From positions 297,876,543 through 297,940,542 of the forward strand of contig NC_133325.1 in the NCBI RefSeq assembly GCF_042186555.1: a stretch of 64,000 nucleotides of DNA, written 5' to 3'. Positions within the stretch are counted from its first letter, which is position 1; every line of letters starts with the position of its first letter. Shown here piece after piece: positions 22,862-33,785 of the stretch. Under the pieces are notes generated by a model, which worked only from the letters and a program-made list of their open reading frames with translations, did no database searches and had not been told where the DNA came from. The DNA is from Aquarana catesbeiana. Its lineage: Eukaryota; Chordata; Amphibia; Anura; Ranidae. Made by a program: the position numbers and the translations under genes.

Positions 22862-23188
22862 GAGCGTGAGACCAATAACACCAAATTTAACACACCTGCT
22901 CCCCATTCACACCTGAGACGTTGTAACACTAATGAGTCACATGACACCGGGGGGTGTGGCTAATTGGGCCCAATTGAGGTGTACTCACTTTTGCTGTCAG
23001 CGGTTTAGACATTAATGGCTGTGTGTTGAGTTATTTTGAGGGAACAGCAAATTTACACTGTTATATACGCTGTGCACTCACTACTTTACATTGTAGCAAA
23101 GTGTAATTTCATTAGTGTTGTCACATGAAAAGATATAATAAAATATTTACAAAAATGTGAAGCGTGTACTCACTTTTGTGAGATACTG

Positions 23189-23519
23189 TATATACAGGTG
23201 AACTTACCCTTTAAAATGAAAAGAAAAGTTTACAGCATTTGCATACAGGGGATTTTCACCAGAAAAACAAGTAACAAATAGAACCAAGCCACTTGGCTCT
23301 CTCTTCTGGAATACCAGTGCTCATGTCACTGGTCCCTTGGATCACCTCACCTAGTTCTCCTGGCTCTCTGGCCATTTCTGGCTCACTCAGCCTGTAGTTA
23401 CAGCTCCCTGCTGTACAGGTTTACTCCTTGGCTCTCAGTAGGGAATCGCCTAGCACCCTGGGCTCTCACTCCTCCAAGATTTAGGCAGGCCATACACTGT
23501 GCAATTTTTTTTTCTGCAA
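23189..23519. other. No gene seen
   Basis: CT-rich sequence with several CTGGCTCTC-like short repeats (23290-23470). No protein similarity recognised. Confidence 0.35.
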
Positions 23520-24010
23520 CCACAGGTAACGGAAGGGATTGTCAAACAAATATCATAGGGGCTGGGCACTGTCCTGTGGGACAATATTAATGCAAACATG
23601 TAGTCACATTACTGTTTGGTGGGGGTCAGTGATTTTAAAAATGCTTGAAGTGAAACTTAAAGAAATGCATATTTCATTTCAATAACATGCATGGGGAATG
23701 TTCTGAACCTGCCCATGAAATGGCACACCTGTACAATATCATCCTACAGCAAAAATAACAAAGGTCAAAATGCCCCCCTAAAACGCATACCAGACCCTTA
23801 TCTTTAATGGGGGTCTGGTATAAATTTAAAGCGGAGCCCCACACAAAAAAGGCAAAAAAGTGTGGGGTGCCCAAAGGGGTACCCCATGCAAAAAATCACT
23901 TGGGGTTCCCCTAAAATCAATAACATGCCCTCAACTTGGGGAGAGTACTTTGCCAGGGGGGATCCCCCTCCTTGATCCTCCTTGAGCTCCTGAACCTCTC
24001 CTTTTACCCC
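23520..24010. repeat. Diverged fragment related to the hAT palindrome family
   Basis: Shares AGTGATTTTAA, AATGCTTGAAGTGAAAC, GCATACCAGACCCTTATC and GGGGTCTGGTAT with the element at 44.5 kb but is much more diverged and rearranged. No termini are visible. Confidence 0.5.
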
Positions 24011-24139
24011 ATAACTTCCATTTTTATTAAAACGAAAAGTAATTTCAGTCATTTGCACTACTCTATGCACACTACAAATCCCATGATCCATAGTCCCTAG
24101 TCTTGTGAGCGAGCAAGAGTGGGCAGCTACATTGCTACA

Positions 24140-24314
24140 CTCTAGTGCATGGGTTCTCAACCTGTGGCCATCCAGCTGTTGCTGAACTACAAGTACCCTG
24201 AGGCATTGCAAGCTGCTGACTGTTACAAGCATGAATCTCAAGTGCAGAGGCATGATGGAACTTGTAGTTCTGCAACAGCTGGAAGGCTGCAGAATGAGCA
24301 CCCATGCTTTAGTG
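24140..24314. mobile_element. hAT foldback MITE, copy B
   Basis: Arms CATGGGTTCTCAACC...(24148) and TGAGCACCCATG (to 24306), with the same core as copy A (CCAGCTGTTGC, ACTACAAGT, CATGATGG). It is flanked by CTCTAGTG (24140-24147) and CTTTAGTG (24307-24314), 7 of 8 identical, as expected of an 8-bp hAT duplication. Confidence 0.85.
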
Positions 24315-24503
24315 CATCCATGGAAAATTAATACAGCCACCCTCTATCAGTAGGTTGGATAAATAAATACTTGTGTAGATTTGGAGGAGGCTGAGAGCAA
24401 TATAAGGCCGCGCACACACGAGCGGGCTTTTCAGCAACAAAAGTCCGACGGCCATTCCAGCGGACTTTCGTCAGACTTTTGACGGACTTCCGATGGACAT
24501 TTG

Positions 24504-26660
24504 ATTGAACGGACTTATAAAAAAGGCAGTACAGCGCATAAAGATTAAATATTAAAGGAGATCAATAAAAGTCCACATATGACAAAAAAATGTAGGCAAA
24601 ATCCAGTAATTCCTCCGGTGACACTGGGGACATAAAGAACTTGCAGAGTGACTATGGTGACAGAAATGGACCTCCACCCTCAGTGACACAAGCCGCTCAC
24701 CTCTATAGATGGACCCCTGCGTTAATCAGTCAGGTCAAAACAGCAAATTCCCTCACAGGGATAGTAGCAGGAGGAGATGTATACAGGATCAGGCATCAAC
24801 AGCGGATACGTAGGCAGTAATCACATGTAAAAATATGAAGAAATCTAGTGCTCTCTGAATAATACTAAGACTTTATTAAAAGAAGTAGCGGAAACACTCA
24901 CAATATATTGCACTGTGCCCCAGTGCGAAGGATGCAGGCATAGGTAAAAGTGGATAATCCACACAGGATGGACGAGCGGAGTGCGGGTGACGTCACGATG
25001 CAGTCACGTTCAAATGCAGTACGCGTTACGTCCCTAGAAGGGGGCGGGACTTCCTCAGCGACAAGGACCTTGGTCTCGTGAATCCAATGGGATTCTCTGC
25101 GACTAAGTTGACGTAGGAAGTTACCCCCCCTCCAATGTTTGTTAACTCTCTCGATACCCCAGAAGCTAAGACCCCTGGGATTTTGACCATGTACCAATTT
25201 AAAGTGCTTAGAGACATTATGTGTTTTTAGTCCCTTTTTAATGTTATTAACATGTTCTCCTAAACGGACATGTAAGGGACAAGAAGTCCTTCCTATGTAT
25301 TGAAGGCCACACTCACACTGGAGCATATAGACCACCCCAATTGTAGTACACGTAATGAGTTGGTCTATTTTATATTCTTTACCTGTGGAGGTGGCCCTAA
25401 AACTTTTTCGTTTTTTATTATTGCATTTAGAATGCCTGCAGGCTGTGCATTGCCCGCAGGCATAAAACCCTGAGAGAAAGGAAAACAATCTACTTTCTGA
25501 TTGTATGGGGGGGATCCACCACACCTGGGGCTAAGCGATGCGAACAGGTAAAGAATATAAAATAGACCAACTTAACGTTAATTGTTTTTTAATTCTGATC
25601 GATAGTGACCGTTTTTTGGATCTTATTATATATTGAACAGGTTATGCTTATGTGTTTTTAAACATGCATTATCAATTATGTTATGTGGATGACCCAGGAT
25701 ATTCGAGCTGGAGTGCGGGGTTTATGTCATTTTTTTAATTCTTTATTTGTCTTTAATTTAGGTTTTTCCTTTTTAACTTTTTAATTTGCTTAAAGTTTTT
25801 TAAAGAAAGGTTTATCAGTATATTAATCACTGGTTATCTATTAATAGCCTCTGATAACAAGCTTCCATAGTTGCACTGTGGACATTGCTGTTTATATTAT
25901 GTGCCTCTTAGCACTTCCTCCTGAGTTACTATGGAGATGAGTATACACTGGTGCTTATTGGCTGTCTGTGAGGAGCGGATATGCATTTATACGGGTGTCA
26001 TCAGGATCGGCCGCTGAGGAAGTCCCGCCCCCTTCTAGGGACATAACGCGTACGGCATTTGAACGTGACTGCATCGTGACGTCACCCGCGCTCCGCTCGT
26101 CCATCCTGTGTGGAACATCCACTTTTACCTATGCCTGCATCCTTCGCACTGGGGCACAGTGCAATATATTGTGAGTGTTTCCGCTACTTCTTTTAATAAA
26201 GTCTTAGTATTATTCAGAGAGCACTAGATTTCTTCATATTTTTACATGTGATTACTGCCTACGTATCCGCTGTTGATGCCTGATCCTGTATACATCTCCT
26301 CCTGCTACTATCCCTGTGAGGGAATTTGCTGTTTTGACCTGACTGATTAACTCAGGGGTCCATCTATAGAGGTGAGCGGCTTGTGTCACTGAAGGTGGAG
26401 GTCCATTTCTGTCACCATAGTCACTCTGCAAGTTCTTTATGTCACCAGTGTCACCGGAGGAATTACTGGATTTTGCCTACATTTTTTTGTCATATGTGGA
26501 CTTTTATTGATCTCCTTTAATATTTAATCTTTATGCGCTGTACTGCCTTTTTTATATGTACCTCTTTGGGATTCGATAAATTTACCCTCAGTACTACAGC
26601 TGCTTTCAGTTAGGGTTTATGGTTTGCGCTGGTTGACTCTGTTTACGATTGAACGGACTT
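24504..26660 (-). mobile_element. Penelope-like retroelement with inverted arms and 13-bp duplication
   Basis: A perfect 13-bp direct repeat, ATTGAACGGACTT, flanks the insertion (24504-24516, 26648-26660). The left arm (24517-25060, minus orientation) and the right arm (about 26009-26565, plus orientation) are inverted copies of one 3' region, ending in an AATAAA-type signal (TTTTAATAAAGTC at about 26191), and each holds a hammerhead-like hairpin (25021-25060, 26012-26053). The minus copy retains the endonuclease part of the pol gene. Inverted partial copies are a known habit of Penelope-like elements. The reverse transcriptase is missing. Confidence 0.85.
24898..25524 (-). CDS. Penelope-like pol, GIY-YIG endonuclease end (5'-truncated)
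   Basis: This is the C-terminal part of a Penelope-like polyprotein, 208 codons open; the endonuclease would nick chromosomal DNA for target-primed reverse transcription. Visible are a cysteine cluster (C23, C26, C29, C34: CGQCTACRHSKC), the GIY-YIG core GVVYMLQC (residues 63-70) with YIGRT (76-80), Arg 87 in the position of the catalytic arginine, a histidine-rich segment (SKHFKLVHG) and Glu 144 in LSRRESHWIHE, the probable metal ligand. No true start is present because the reverse transcriptase was lost, so the 5' limit is simply where the frame opens. The last ~50 codons run through the hammerhead-like hairpin and may be readthrough beyond the original stop. Confidence 0.85.
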   Translation of the reverse strand: MWWIPPIQSESRLFSFLSGFYACGQCTACRHSKCNNKKRKSFRATSTGKEYKIDQLITCTTIGVVYMLQCECGLQYIGRTSCPLHVRLGEHVNNIKKGLKTHNVSKHFKLVHGQNPRGLSFWGIERVNKHWRGGNFLRQLSRRESHWIHETKVLVAEEVPPPSRDVTRTAFERDCIVTSPALRSSILCGLSTFTYACILRTGAQCNIL

Positions 26661-26989
26661 GCCTACACACGATCACACCGAAGTCCGAAGGATTAATACG
26701 TGATGACGTACGACTGGACTAAAATAAGGAAGTTGATAGCCAGTAGAAAATAGCTGCCCTAGCGTGGGTTTTCGCCCGTCGGACTAGCATACAGACGAGT
26801 GGATTTTTTGACCAGACTTGAGTCCATCGGAAAGATTTAAACATTGTTTCAAATCTAAAGTCTGTCAGATTTTCGACTGGAAAAGTCCGCTGAAGGTCCG
26901 ATGAAGCCCACACATGATCGGATTGTCCGCTGGACTTGGTCCGTCGGACCAGTCCGGTCGAAAAGTCCGCTCATGTGTACGCTGCATAA

Positions 26990-27572
26990 GGCACTTTTTT
27001 AAGTTAGAAAAAAAATTTTTTTGTTAACAGTGTCCCTTTAATTTATCAACATCTTCAGGACAGGTTACCTTTTCAGTGAGCAGTCTTCCTAGAAGCACTT
27101 CTAGTTTACATACAGAAATATCCTCTCCCTCATTATGTTTTTTCTTTCAAAAAAAGGCAAGCATCTGGTCAGGGTCATGGTACAGATTTTAGGAATCTGT
27201 TAGAGCATCAATATAGTTTTTGACTATCAATGATAGATGCTGACAGTCTGAAGCTTACCATGATCTGCTGTTATTTCTTTTCCTCTGAGCAAGCCAGTTG
27301 CAAAATCTTGTCACACATAAAAGTTTTCTTCTACAAAATGTAACAGTCCTGAAAACTTTAAATTGCCATGAGAATTGGCATGTCAATTTTAGGCTACAAC
27401 TTCAGTGACTTTCAGCAGCAAATGCTCAATACTTATTTCCTACTTTAGTGGATGTAGCAGGCAACATAACAGTCTATTCTGAAAAAGCCAATATGAACAA
27501 AACACCTCCTGTGCATAAGTCTGATAGCCTGGTAAGGATTGTAGAAGATAACTCCACATCGCTGGGATATTA
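26990..27572. other. No gene seen
   Basis: AT-rich, unique-looking DNA. No frame or repeat recognised. Confidence 0.35.
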
Positions 27573-27733
27573 GTATAAGCCAGGGATATGCAATTAGCGG
27601 ACCTCCAGCTACAAGTCCCATCATGCCTCTGCCTCTGGGTGTCATGCTTGTGGCTGTCAGAGTCTTGCAATGCCTCATGGGACTAATTCTACAACAGCTG
27701 GAGGTCCGCTAATTGCATATCCCTGGTATAAGC
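27573..27733. mobile_element. hAT foldback MITE, copy C (145 bp)
   Basis: Perfect 8-bp duplications GTATAAGC (27573-27580, 27726-27733) flank CAGGGATATGCAATTAGCGG and its inverted partner. The core (CCTCCAGCT, ACAAGTCCCATCATGCCTCT) is that of copies A and B, but the outer arms are a different sequence. Confidence 0.9.
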
Positions 27734-28784
27734 CTTGCTGCCCTCTAGGACTGGGGGCATCCTGAAGGCACTACAAGAAACAAACAAAAGAGGGTGCATC
27801 AGCCTAGCACATTGCCCCACAATATTTAATGAAATGTAAAATCAACATAAATTATACTCACAAACATGCTCATCATGCTACTCGTCTGTAGCCCTAGGGT
27901 CCTTGACTCAGCACATTCCAAAGATCTGGGGGACCTCACCAGGGTCCTAAATTGTTAATCCTTTCAATGAAATTTATACTCCCTCACACAGCATGAGAAC
28001 CCAAAACACCACCACTAGACCGGATAGGGAATAATAAGGAGAGGGAATGGAAAAAAGGCCAGCCCATTGAGTGAAAAAAGCATATTATCAAACCAAAAAA
28101 AAAATGAAACAGAAGCACAAATTGGAGATAATCACTAAACCAAAAACCAAACATTATAATATTAAGCAAACCAAGTCCATCTTCTTCCCCTGAAATGAGC
28201 AGGTTTATCAGTGGCATATAACTCTTTATGCCCTACCTGTTGTCCATACTGTACATACAATAAGCTAGCAGCACGTAGAAGGATGTTAAACTTGATGTGT
28301 TAGGGCAAATCACAGAGAAAATCCTATCTGTATTCCAAGATGGGGCACTCAGCGGTGTCCTCCATTTTGTGGTAGCTGGGCACTAGATGCCAAAGAAAGG
28401 ACAAAAACCGTCATATTCTCTACAATTCAACCACAATTTTGTACAACACTTGTAGATTAAAATAAAACAATAAAAATGACCACTCCTCTACACTGGCGAT
28501 GGAGGCAACTACCAATGCCCCAAAGCAACACCTGCACATGAGGGGAGTGTACAATTGGGCAATAAGACACCACACACCAAAGTGTGGACCAAGCTCCCCA
28601 CAGTGACCATATATTTAGCCCTCTCAATGCAGAAAAGATGCACCACAAACAGATCACAACAAAATTAAAGGGCCCAGCAGCACCTAATTATCTGGGCTCC
28701 CACTAGAGCCCGAAAGCATCTCTGCTGTATCATACTATGTGTTTAACGGCAGACCCAAGTTGGATTATAATAAAAAAAATACAT

Positions 28785-28792
<8 letters not shown>
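27734..28792. other. No gene seen
   Basis: No recognised protein or repeat. The minus-strand frames here are hydrophobic and low in complexity (27984-28217). Confidence 0.35.
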
Positions 28793-28862
<70 letters not shown>

Positions 28863-28877
28863 TTATATATTTATATA
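28793..28877. repeat. (TA)n microsatellite, left part
   Basis: About 66 bp of uninterrupted TA dinucleotide followed by TTTATTTATATATTTATATA up to the Tc1-like terminus at 28878. Confidence 0.95.
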
Positions 28878-30526
28878 CAGTTAGGTCCATAAATATTTGG
28901 ACACAGGCACAATTTTTGTTTTTTACGGGTATTTACCAAAACATATTCAAGCTTTAGTTATATAATGGATAGGGATTGAAAGTGCACACTCTCAGGTTTA
29001 ATTTGAGGGTATGTACATCAAAATCGGCAGAAGGGTTTAGGAATTATAGCTCTTAAGAAAAGCCGTCCCCCTTTTTCAAGGGACCAAAAGTAATTGGACA
29101 ATTGAATCAAAAGCTGTTTCATGGCCAGGTGTGGGCTACTCCTTTGTTATTTCTTCATCAATTAAGCAGGTAAAAAGTCTGGATTTGATTCTAAGTGTGG
29201 TATTTGCATTTAGAATCTATTGCTGTGAACCTCATGCATCATGCGTTCAAAGGAGCTGTCCATGCAAGTGAAACAGGGCATTGTAAGGCTTCAAAAATGA
29301 AAAAAACCCATCAGAGAGATAGCAGCAACATTAGGAGTGACCAAATCAACAGTTTAGTACATTCTGAGGAAGGAAGAGAGCACTGGTGAGCTCAGCAACA
29401 TAAAAAGGCCTGGACATTCAAGGAAGACAACAGTGGTAGATAATCACAGGGTCCTCTCTATGGTAAAGAAAAACACATTCACAACATCCAGACAAGTTAA
29501 GGACACTCTCCAGGAGGTGGGGCGTATCATTGTCAAAGTCTACAATCAAGAGAAGACTTTATGAGAGCAAATACAGAGAGTTCACCACAAGGTGCAAACC
29601 ATTCATAAGCCTGAAGAATAGAAAAGCCAGATTAGACTGTGCCAAAAAACATCTAAAAAAGCCAAACCAGTTCTGGAAAAGCATTCTTTGGACGGGTGAA
29701 ACTAAGATTAATCTGTACCAGAATGACGGGAAGAAAAAGGTGTGGAGAAAGCTTAGAACAGCTCATGATCCAAAGCACACAATGTCATCTGTAAAACATT
29801 GCAGAGGCAGTGTGATGGAATGGGCATCCATGGCTTCCATTGGCACTGGGTCATTGGTGTTTATTGATTATGTGACAAAAGACAGAAACAGCTGGATGAA
29901 TTCTGCAGTGTTTAGAGATATACTGTCAGCCAAGATTCAGCCAAATTCAGCAAAGTTGATTGGACGGTGCTTCACAGTACAAATTGACAATGATACAAAA
30001 CACACTGCAAAAGCAACCCAGAAGATTTTGAAGTAAAAGAAGTGGAATATTCTGCAATGGCCGAGTCAATCACCTGATCTCAAACCAATTAATTAAACAT
30101 GCATTTCACTTGCTAAAGGCAGAAAGACCGACAAACAAAGAATAACTGAAGACCACTGCAGTTTGGGCCTGGCAAAGCATCAGAAAGGAGGAAACCCAGT
30201 CTTTGGTAATGTCCATGGGTTCCAGATTTCAGGCAGTCATTGCCAGTAAAGAATTCTCAGCAAATTATTAAAAATGAACATTTTATTTATGATTATATTA
30301 ATTTGTCCAATTACATTTGAGCCCCTGAAAATTGGGGGACTGTGTATAAAAATGGTTGCATTTCCTAAAATGTTTACTTAATATTTATGTTCAACCCCTT
30401 GAATTAAAGATGAAAGTCTGCACTTAAAATTTATTTGGATTGTTTTGTTTTAATTTTATTCTGGTGGCATACAGAGCCAAAAGTATTAAAATTGTGCCTG
30501 TATCCAAATATATATGGACCTAACTG
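28878..30526 (+). mobile_element. Tc1-like element inserted in a (TA)n tract
   Basis: CAGTTAGGTCCATAAATATT at the left and its inverted partner (TATGGACCTAACTG, to 30526) at the right. Long (TA)n lies on both sides, so the element has split a microsatellite. It carries a decayed transposase gene on the plus strand. Confidence 0.9.
29241..30120 (+). pseudogene. Tc1-like transposase, heavily mutated
   Basis: The ATG at 29241 opens MRSKELSMQVKQGIVRL, a helix-turn-helix start typical of the family, and the reading continues with shifts and stops into the 168-codon frame at 29530-30036. The first catalytic Asp is replaced by Gly in WTGETKINLY, the second is kept in QIDNDTKHTAK, and the third motif (SPDLKPIN followed by a stop) has lost the Glu. 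Inactive. Boundaries are approximate because of the frameshifts. Confidence 0.85.
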
Positions 30527-30631
<105 letters not shown>

Positions 30632-30638
30632 CACACAC

Positions 30639-32881
30639 GGTGGCTATAAAAAGTCTACACACCCCTGTTAAAATGTCAGATTTCTGTGTTGTAAAAAAAT
30701 AGACAAAGATAAATAATTTCAGAACGTTTTCCAACTTTAATGTGACCTATAAACTGTACAACACAAGTGAAATACAAACTGAAATCTTTTAGGATGGGGA
30801 ATTAAAAATACAAAAACTAAAATGATGTGGTTGCATAAGTGTGCACTCTCTTGTAACTGGGGATGTTCAGAATTAAGCAATCACATTCAAATTCATGTTA
30901 AATAGGAGTCAGTACACACCTGCCATCATTTAAAGTGCCTCTTATTAACCCCAAATAAAGTTCAACAGTTCTAGTAAGTCTTTCCTGGCATTTTCCTAGT
31001 CTCATCCTACAGCAAAAGCCATGATCCGCAGAGAGCTTCCAAAGCATCAGAGGGATCTCATTGTTAAAAGGTAACTCAGGAGAAGGGTAATAAAGAATTT
31101 CCAAGGCATTAAATATACCATGGAACACAGTGAAGACAGTCATCATCAAGTGGAGAAAAAATGGCGCAACAGTAACTGGAGTGACTTATCAAGAAAAGCA
31201 TCCAAGCCCAGCTAAATTTTGCAAAAACACATCTGAAGTCTCTCAAAAGCATGTGGGAAAATGTGTTATGGTCCGATGAAACCAAGGTTTAAATCTTTAA
31301 ACCTTCTTTTTAATTCCAAAAGATATGTTTGGTGCAAAAACACTGCATATCACCAAAAGAACACCACACCCACCATGAAGCATGGTGGTGTCAGCATCAT
31401 GCTTTGGGGCTGTTTTTCTTCAGCTACAGCAAAAGCCATGGTCCGCAGAGAGGTTCCAAAGCATCAGAGGGATCTCATTGTTAAAAGGTATGTCTCAGGA
31501 GAAGGGTAATAAAGAATTTCCAAGGCATTAAATATACCATGGAACACAGTGAAGACAGTTATCATCAAGTGGAGAAAAAAATGGCACAACAGTGACTGGA
31601 CAAGAACTGGAAATCCCCTTTGATAAAAAGACGAGTAAAAAAATGGTCAGGGAGGCTGCCAAGAGGCCGACAGAAACATTAAAGGAGCTGCAGGAATATC
31701 TGGCAAGTACTGGCTGTGTGGTACATGTGACAACAATCTCCCATATTCTTCATATGTCTGGGCTATGGTGTAGAGTGGCAAGACAGAAGCCTTTTCTTAC
31801 CAAGAAAAGCATCCAAGCCCGGCTAAATTTTGCAAAAACACATCTGAAGTCTCTCAAAAGCATGTAGGAAAATGTGTTATGGTCCGATGAAACCAAGGTT
31901 TAAATCTTTAAACCTTCTTTTTAATTCCAAAAGATATGTTTGGCGCAAAAACACTGCATATCACCAAAAGAACACCACACAAACCGTAAAGCATGGTGGT
32001 GTCAGCATCATGCTTTGGGGCTGTTTTTCTTCAGCTACAGCAAAGGCCATGGTCCGCAGAGAGCTTCCAAAGCATGAGAGGGATCTCATGTGGGAAAATG
32101 TGTTATGGTCCGATGAAACCAAGGTTTACATTTTTAAACCTTCTTTTTAATTCCAAAAGATATGTTTGGCGCAAAAACACTGCATATCACCAAAAGAACA
32201 CCACACCCACCATGAAGCAGGGTGGTGGCAGCATCATGCTTTGGGGCTATTTTTCTTCAGCTGAAACAGGGGCCTTAGTCAATGTAGAGGGAATTATGAG
32301 CAGTTCCAAATACCAGTCAATATTGCCACAAAATCTTCAGGCTTCTGCTAGAAAGCTGAACAAGAAGAGGAACTTCATCTTTCAGCATGACAACAACCCA
32401 AAGCATAGATCCAATTCAACAAAGGAATGGCTTCGCCAGAAGAAGATTAAAGTTTTGGAATGGCCCAGCCAGAGCCCAGACCCGAATCCCATTGAAAATC
32501 TGTGGGGTGATCAGAAGAGGCCTTTGCACAGGTGATTTCCCTTGCAATCTGACAGATTTGGAGTGTTTTTGCAAAGAAGAGTGGGCAAATATTGCCAAGT
32601 CAAGATGCGCCATGCTGATAGACTCATACCCAAAAAGACTGCTGTAATAAAATCTAAAGGTGCTTCAACAAAGTATTAGTTTAAGGGTGAGCACACTTAT
32701 GCAACCATATTATTTTAGTTTTTTATTTTTACTTCCCTCCACCTAAAAGATTTCAATTTGTTGTTCAACTGAGTTGTACAGTTTATAGGTCACATTAGAG
32801 GTGGAAAAAGTTCTGAAGTGAGTTATCTTTGTCTCATTTTTTTACATCACAGAAACCCACCATTTAACAGCCCACAATAGC
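30639..32881 (+). mobile_element. Tc1-like element with internal partial triplication
   Basis: GGTGGCTATAAAAAGTCTAC marks the left end; the right end is degenerate (CACCATTTAACAGCCCACAATAGCC near 32881). Inverted homology runs at least 150 bp (ACCTATAAACTGTACAAC at about 30746, its complement at 32770). Three successive copies of the N-terminal coding segment begin at 31009, 31426 and 32037, and three copies of the segment with the first catalytic motif begin at about 31250, 31862 and 32089. Confidence 0.9.
31009..32640 (+). pseudogene. Tc1-like transposase, partly triplicated and frameshifted
   Basis: Segment A (helix-turn-helix start; reads as RRELPKHQRDLIVKR) occurs at 31018, 31435 and, shortened, at 32046. 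Segment B (reads as ENVLWSDETK, first catalytic Asp) occurs at about 31259, 31870 and 32097. Only the second unit keeps the middle part between them (31600-31800, with KELQEYLASTGCVVHVTTIS). The third unit continues alone into FQHDNNPKHRSN (second Asp) and SPDPNPIENLW (Glu). The spacing between these last two motifs fits DD34E. Each B segment carries a stop shortly after the first motif, so there is no continuous frame. Confidence 0.85.
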
Positions 32882-33650
32882 CTGTATCCAGGGGGACCCA
32901 AAAGAGAGTAAACATAAATAAACAAATCAAGGAGGGGCTTAGATATAAATCCTGTGATACTGATGTTGAGCATCCATCGGTTGCAGCATCCTAGAAACTA
33001 GCCAGGATGGGACTGAAAACAAAGATGGAAGTATTTCAGGCAGGCTTCCTGGGGCAGAAAATGGTCCACAGGTATGTAATACATTTTAATCTACTAGGGC
33101 CCCTTGTCTGTGGTCACTTTATTGGTAAGGGTGTGCCAAAGGTGAAGCCCTCTCCCTCTGGCGTGCTGCTAATAATTAAACACACACACACAAACACACA
33201 CAAATAAATTAGGTTAACCTACTGAATGTTAGTCTTACAGAAGAATTATGTTATTCATTGCCAAAGTAGCAGTTTAGCATCAGTCCAATCCAGTTAAAGA
33301 GCCCAATGGCTGTGTGTATTGCCAATCGCTAATGGTCGAATTACATTTTTCTTGGATCTGTCAGCGAGGTTCCCTAGCAGAACATTAGTGGCTTATTTAT
33401 AGTAAGTAAACAAAAAAAACATAACTCTTACAGAACCACAATGATATCATTGCCTAAAGCAGTATGAATTCCCTACCTCTTCTGAGCTTATACAGATGAT
33501 CTAATAAACATTAGTATTTAAAAAGGGCATACATTTCCAGATTCCTGGCCATGTAAATGAATAGGGCTGGTGACATCACTGGTTGTTAAGGACTTGGAGA
33601 TGCCTGCACCCATCAGCATCCCTTAATGACCATTAAAAGTTAGATATAAT
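32882..33650. other. No gene seen
   Basis: Unique-looking DNA with a short (CA)n run at 33181-33202. Nothing coding recognised. Confidence 0.35.
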
Positions 33651-33659
33651 AGTGCAAGC

Positions 33660-33785
33660 AATACCGTTATTACACATGTTTGGCTCCCACCAAACAGGTA
33701 AATGTTTGGACGTTTGTTTGAACACCCGAACAACCATGGTTTGGTCCAAATATGTCTTTGGACCAAACCTTAAGCTCATCCCTAA
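33660..33785. repeat. Terminal fragment of the TAGGGATGAGC hAT-like family
   Basis: Ends AAGCTCATCCCTA at 33785 after TTTGGTCCAAA-type inverted motifs and GTTTGAACACCCGAACAA. Only one terminus is seen. Confidence 0.5.

Larger units (their letters stand above)
21327..23188 (-). mobile_element. Tc1-like element with ~200-bp inverted repeats, almost full length
   Basis: CAGTATCTCACAAAAGTGAG (left) is repeated inverted at the right end (23169-23188), and inverted homology extends about 190-200 bp inwards, past AACTCAACACACAG at the left. TA follows the right end; the left TA is 2 bp away. Long inverted repeats with inner and outer copies of a similar motif (AAAGTGAGTACACC occurs again at about 22979-22994) recall the IR/DR layout of vertebrate Tc1 elements. 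It carries one transposase gene on the minus strand and one inserted Harbinger-like MITE. Confidence 0.9.
24403..26989. mobile_element. Harbinger-like MITE, copy 5, host of a Penelope-like element
   Basis: TAA (24403-24405 and 26987-26989) flanks GGCCGCGCACACACGAGC and its counterpart GCTCATGTGTACGCTGCA. The interior GTCCG-type motifs are interrupted at 24504-26660 by a Penelope-like insertion. Without it the MITE would be about 430 bp, close to copy 1. Confidence 0.8.
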
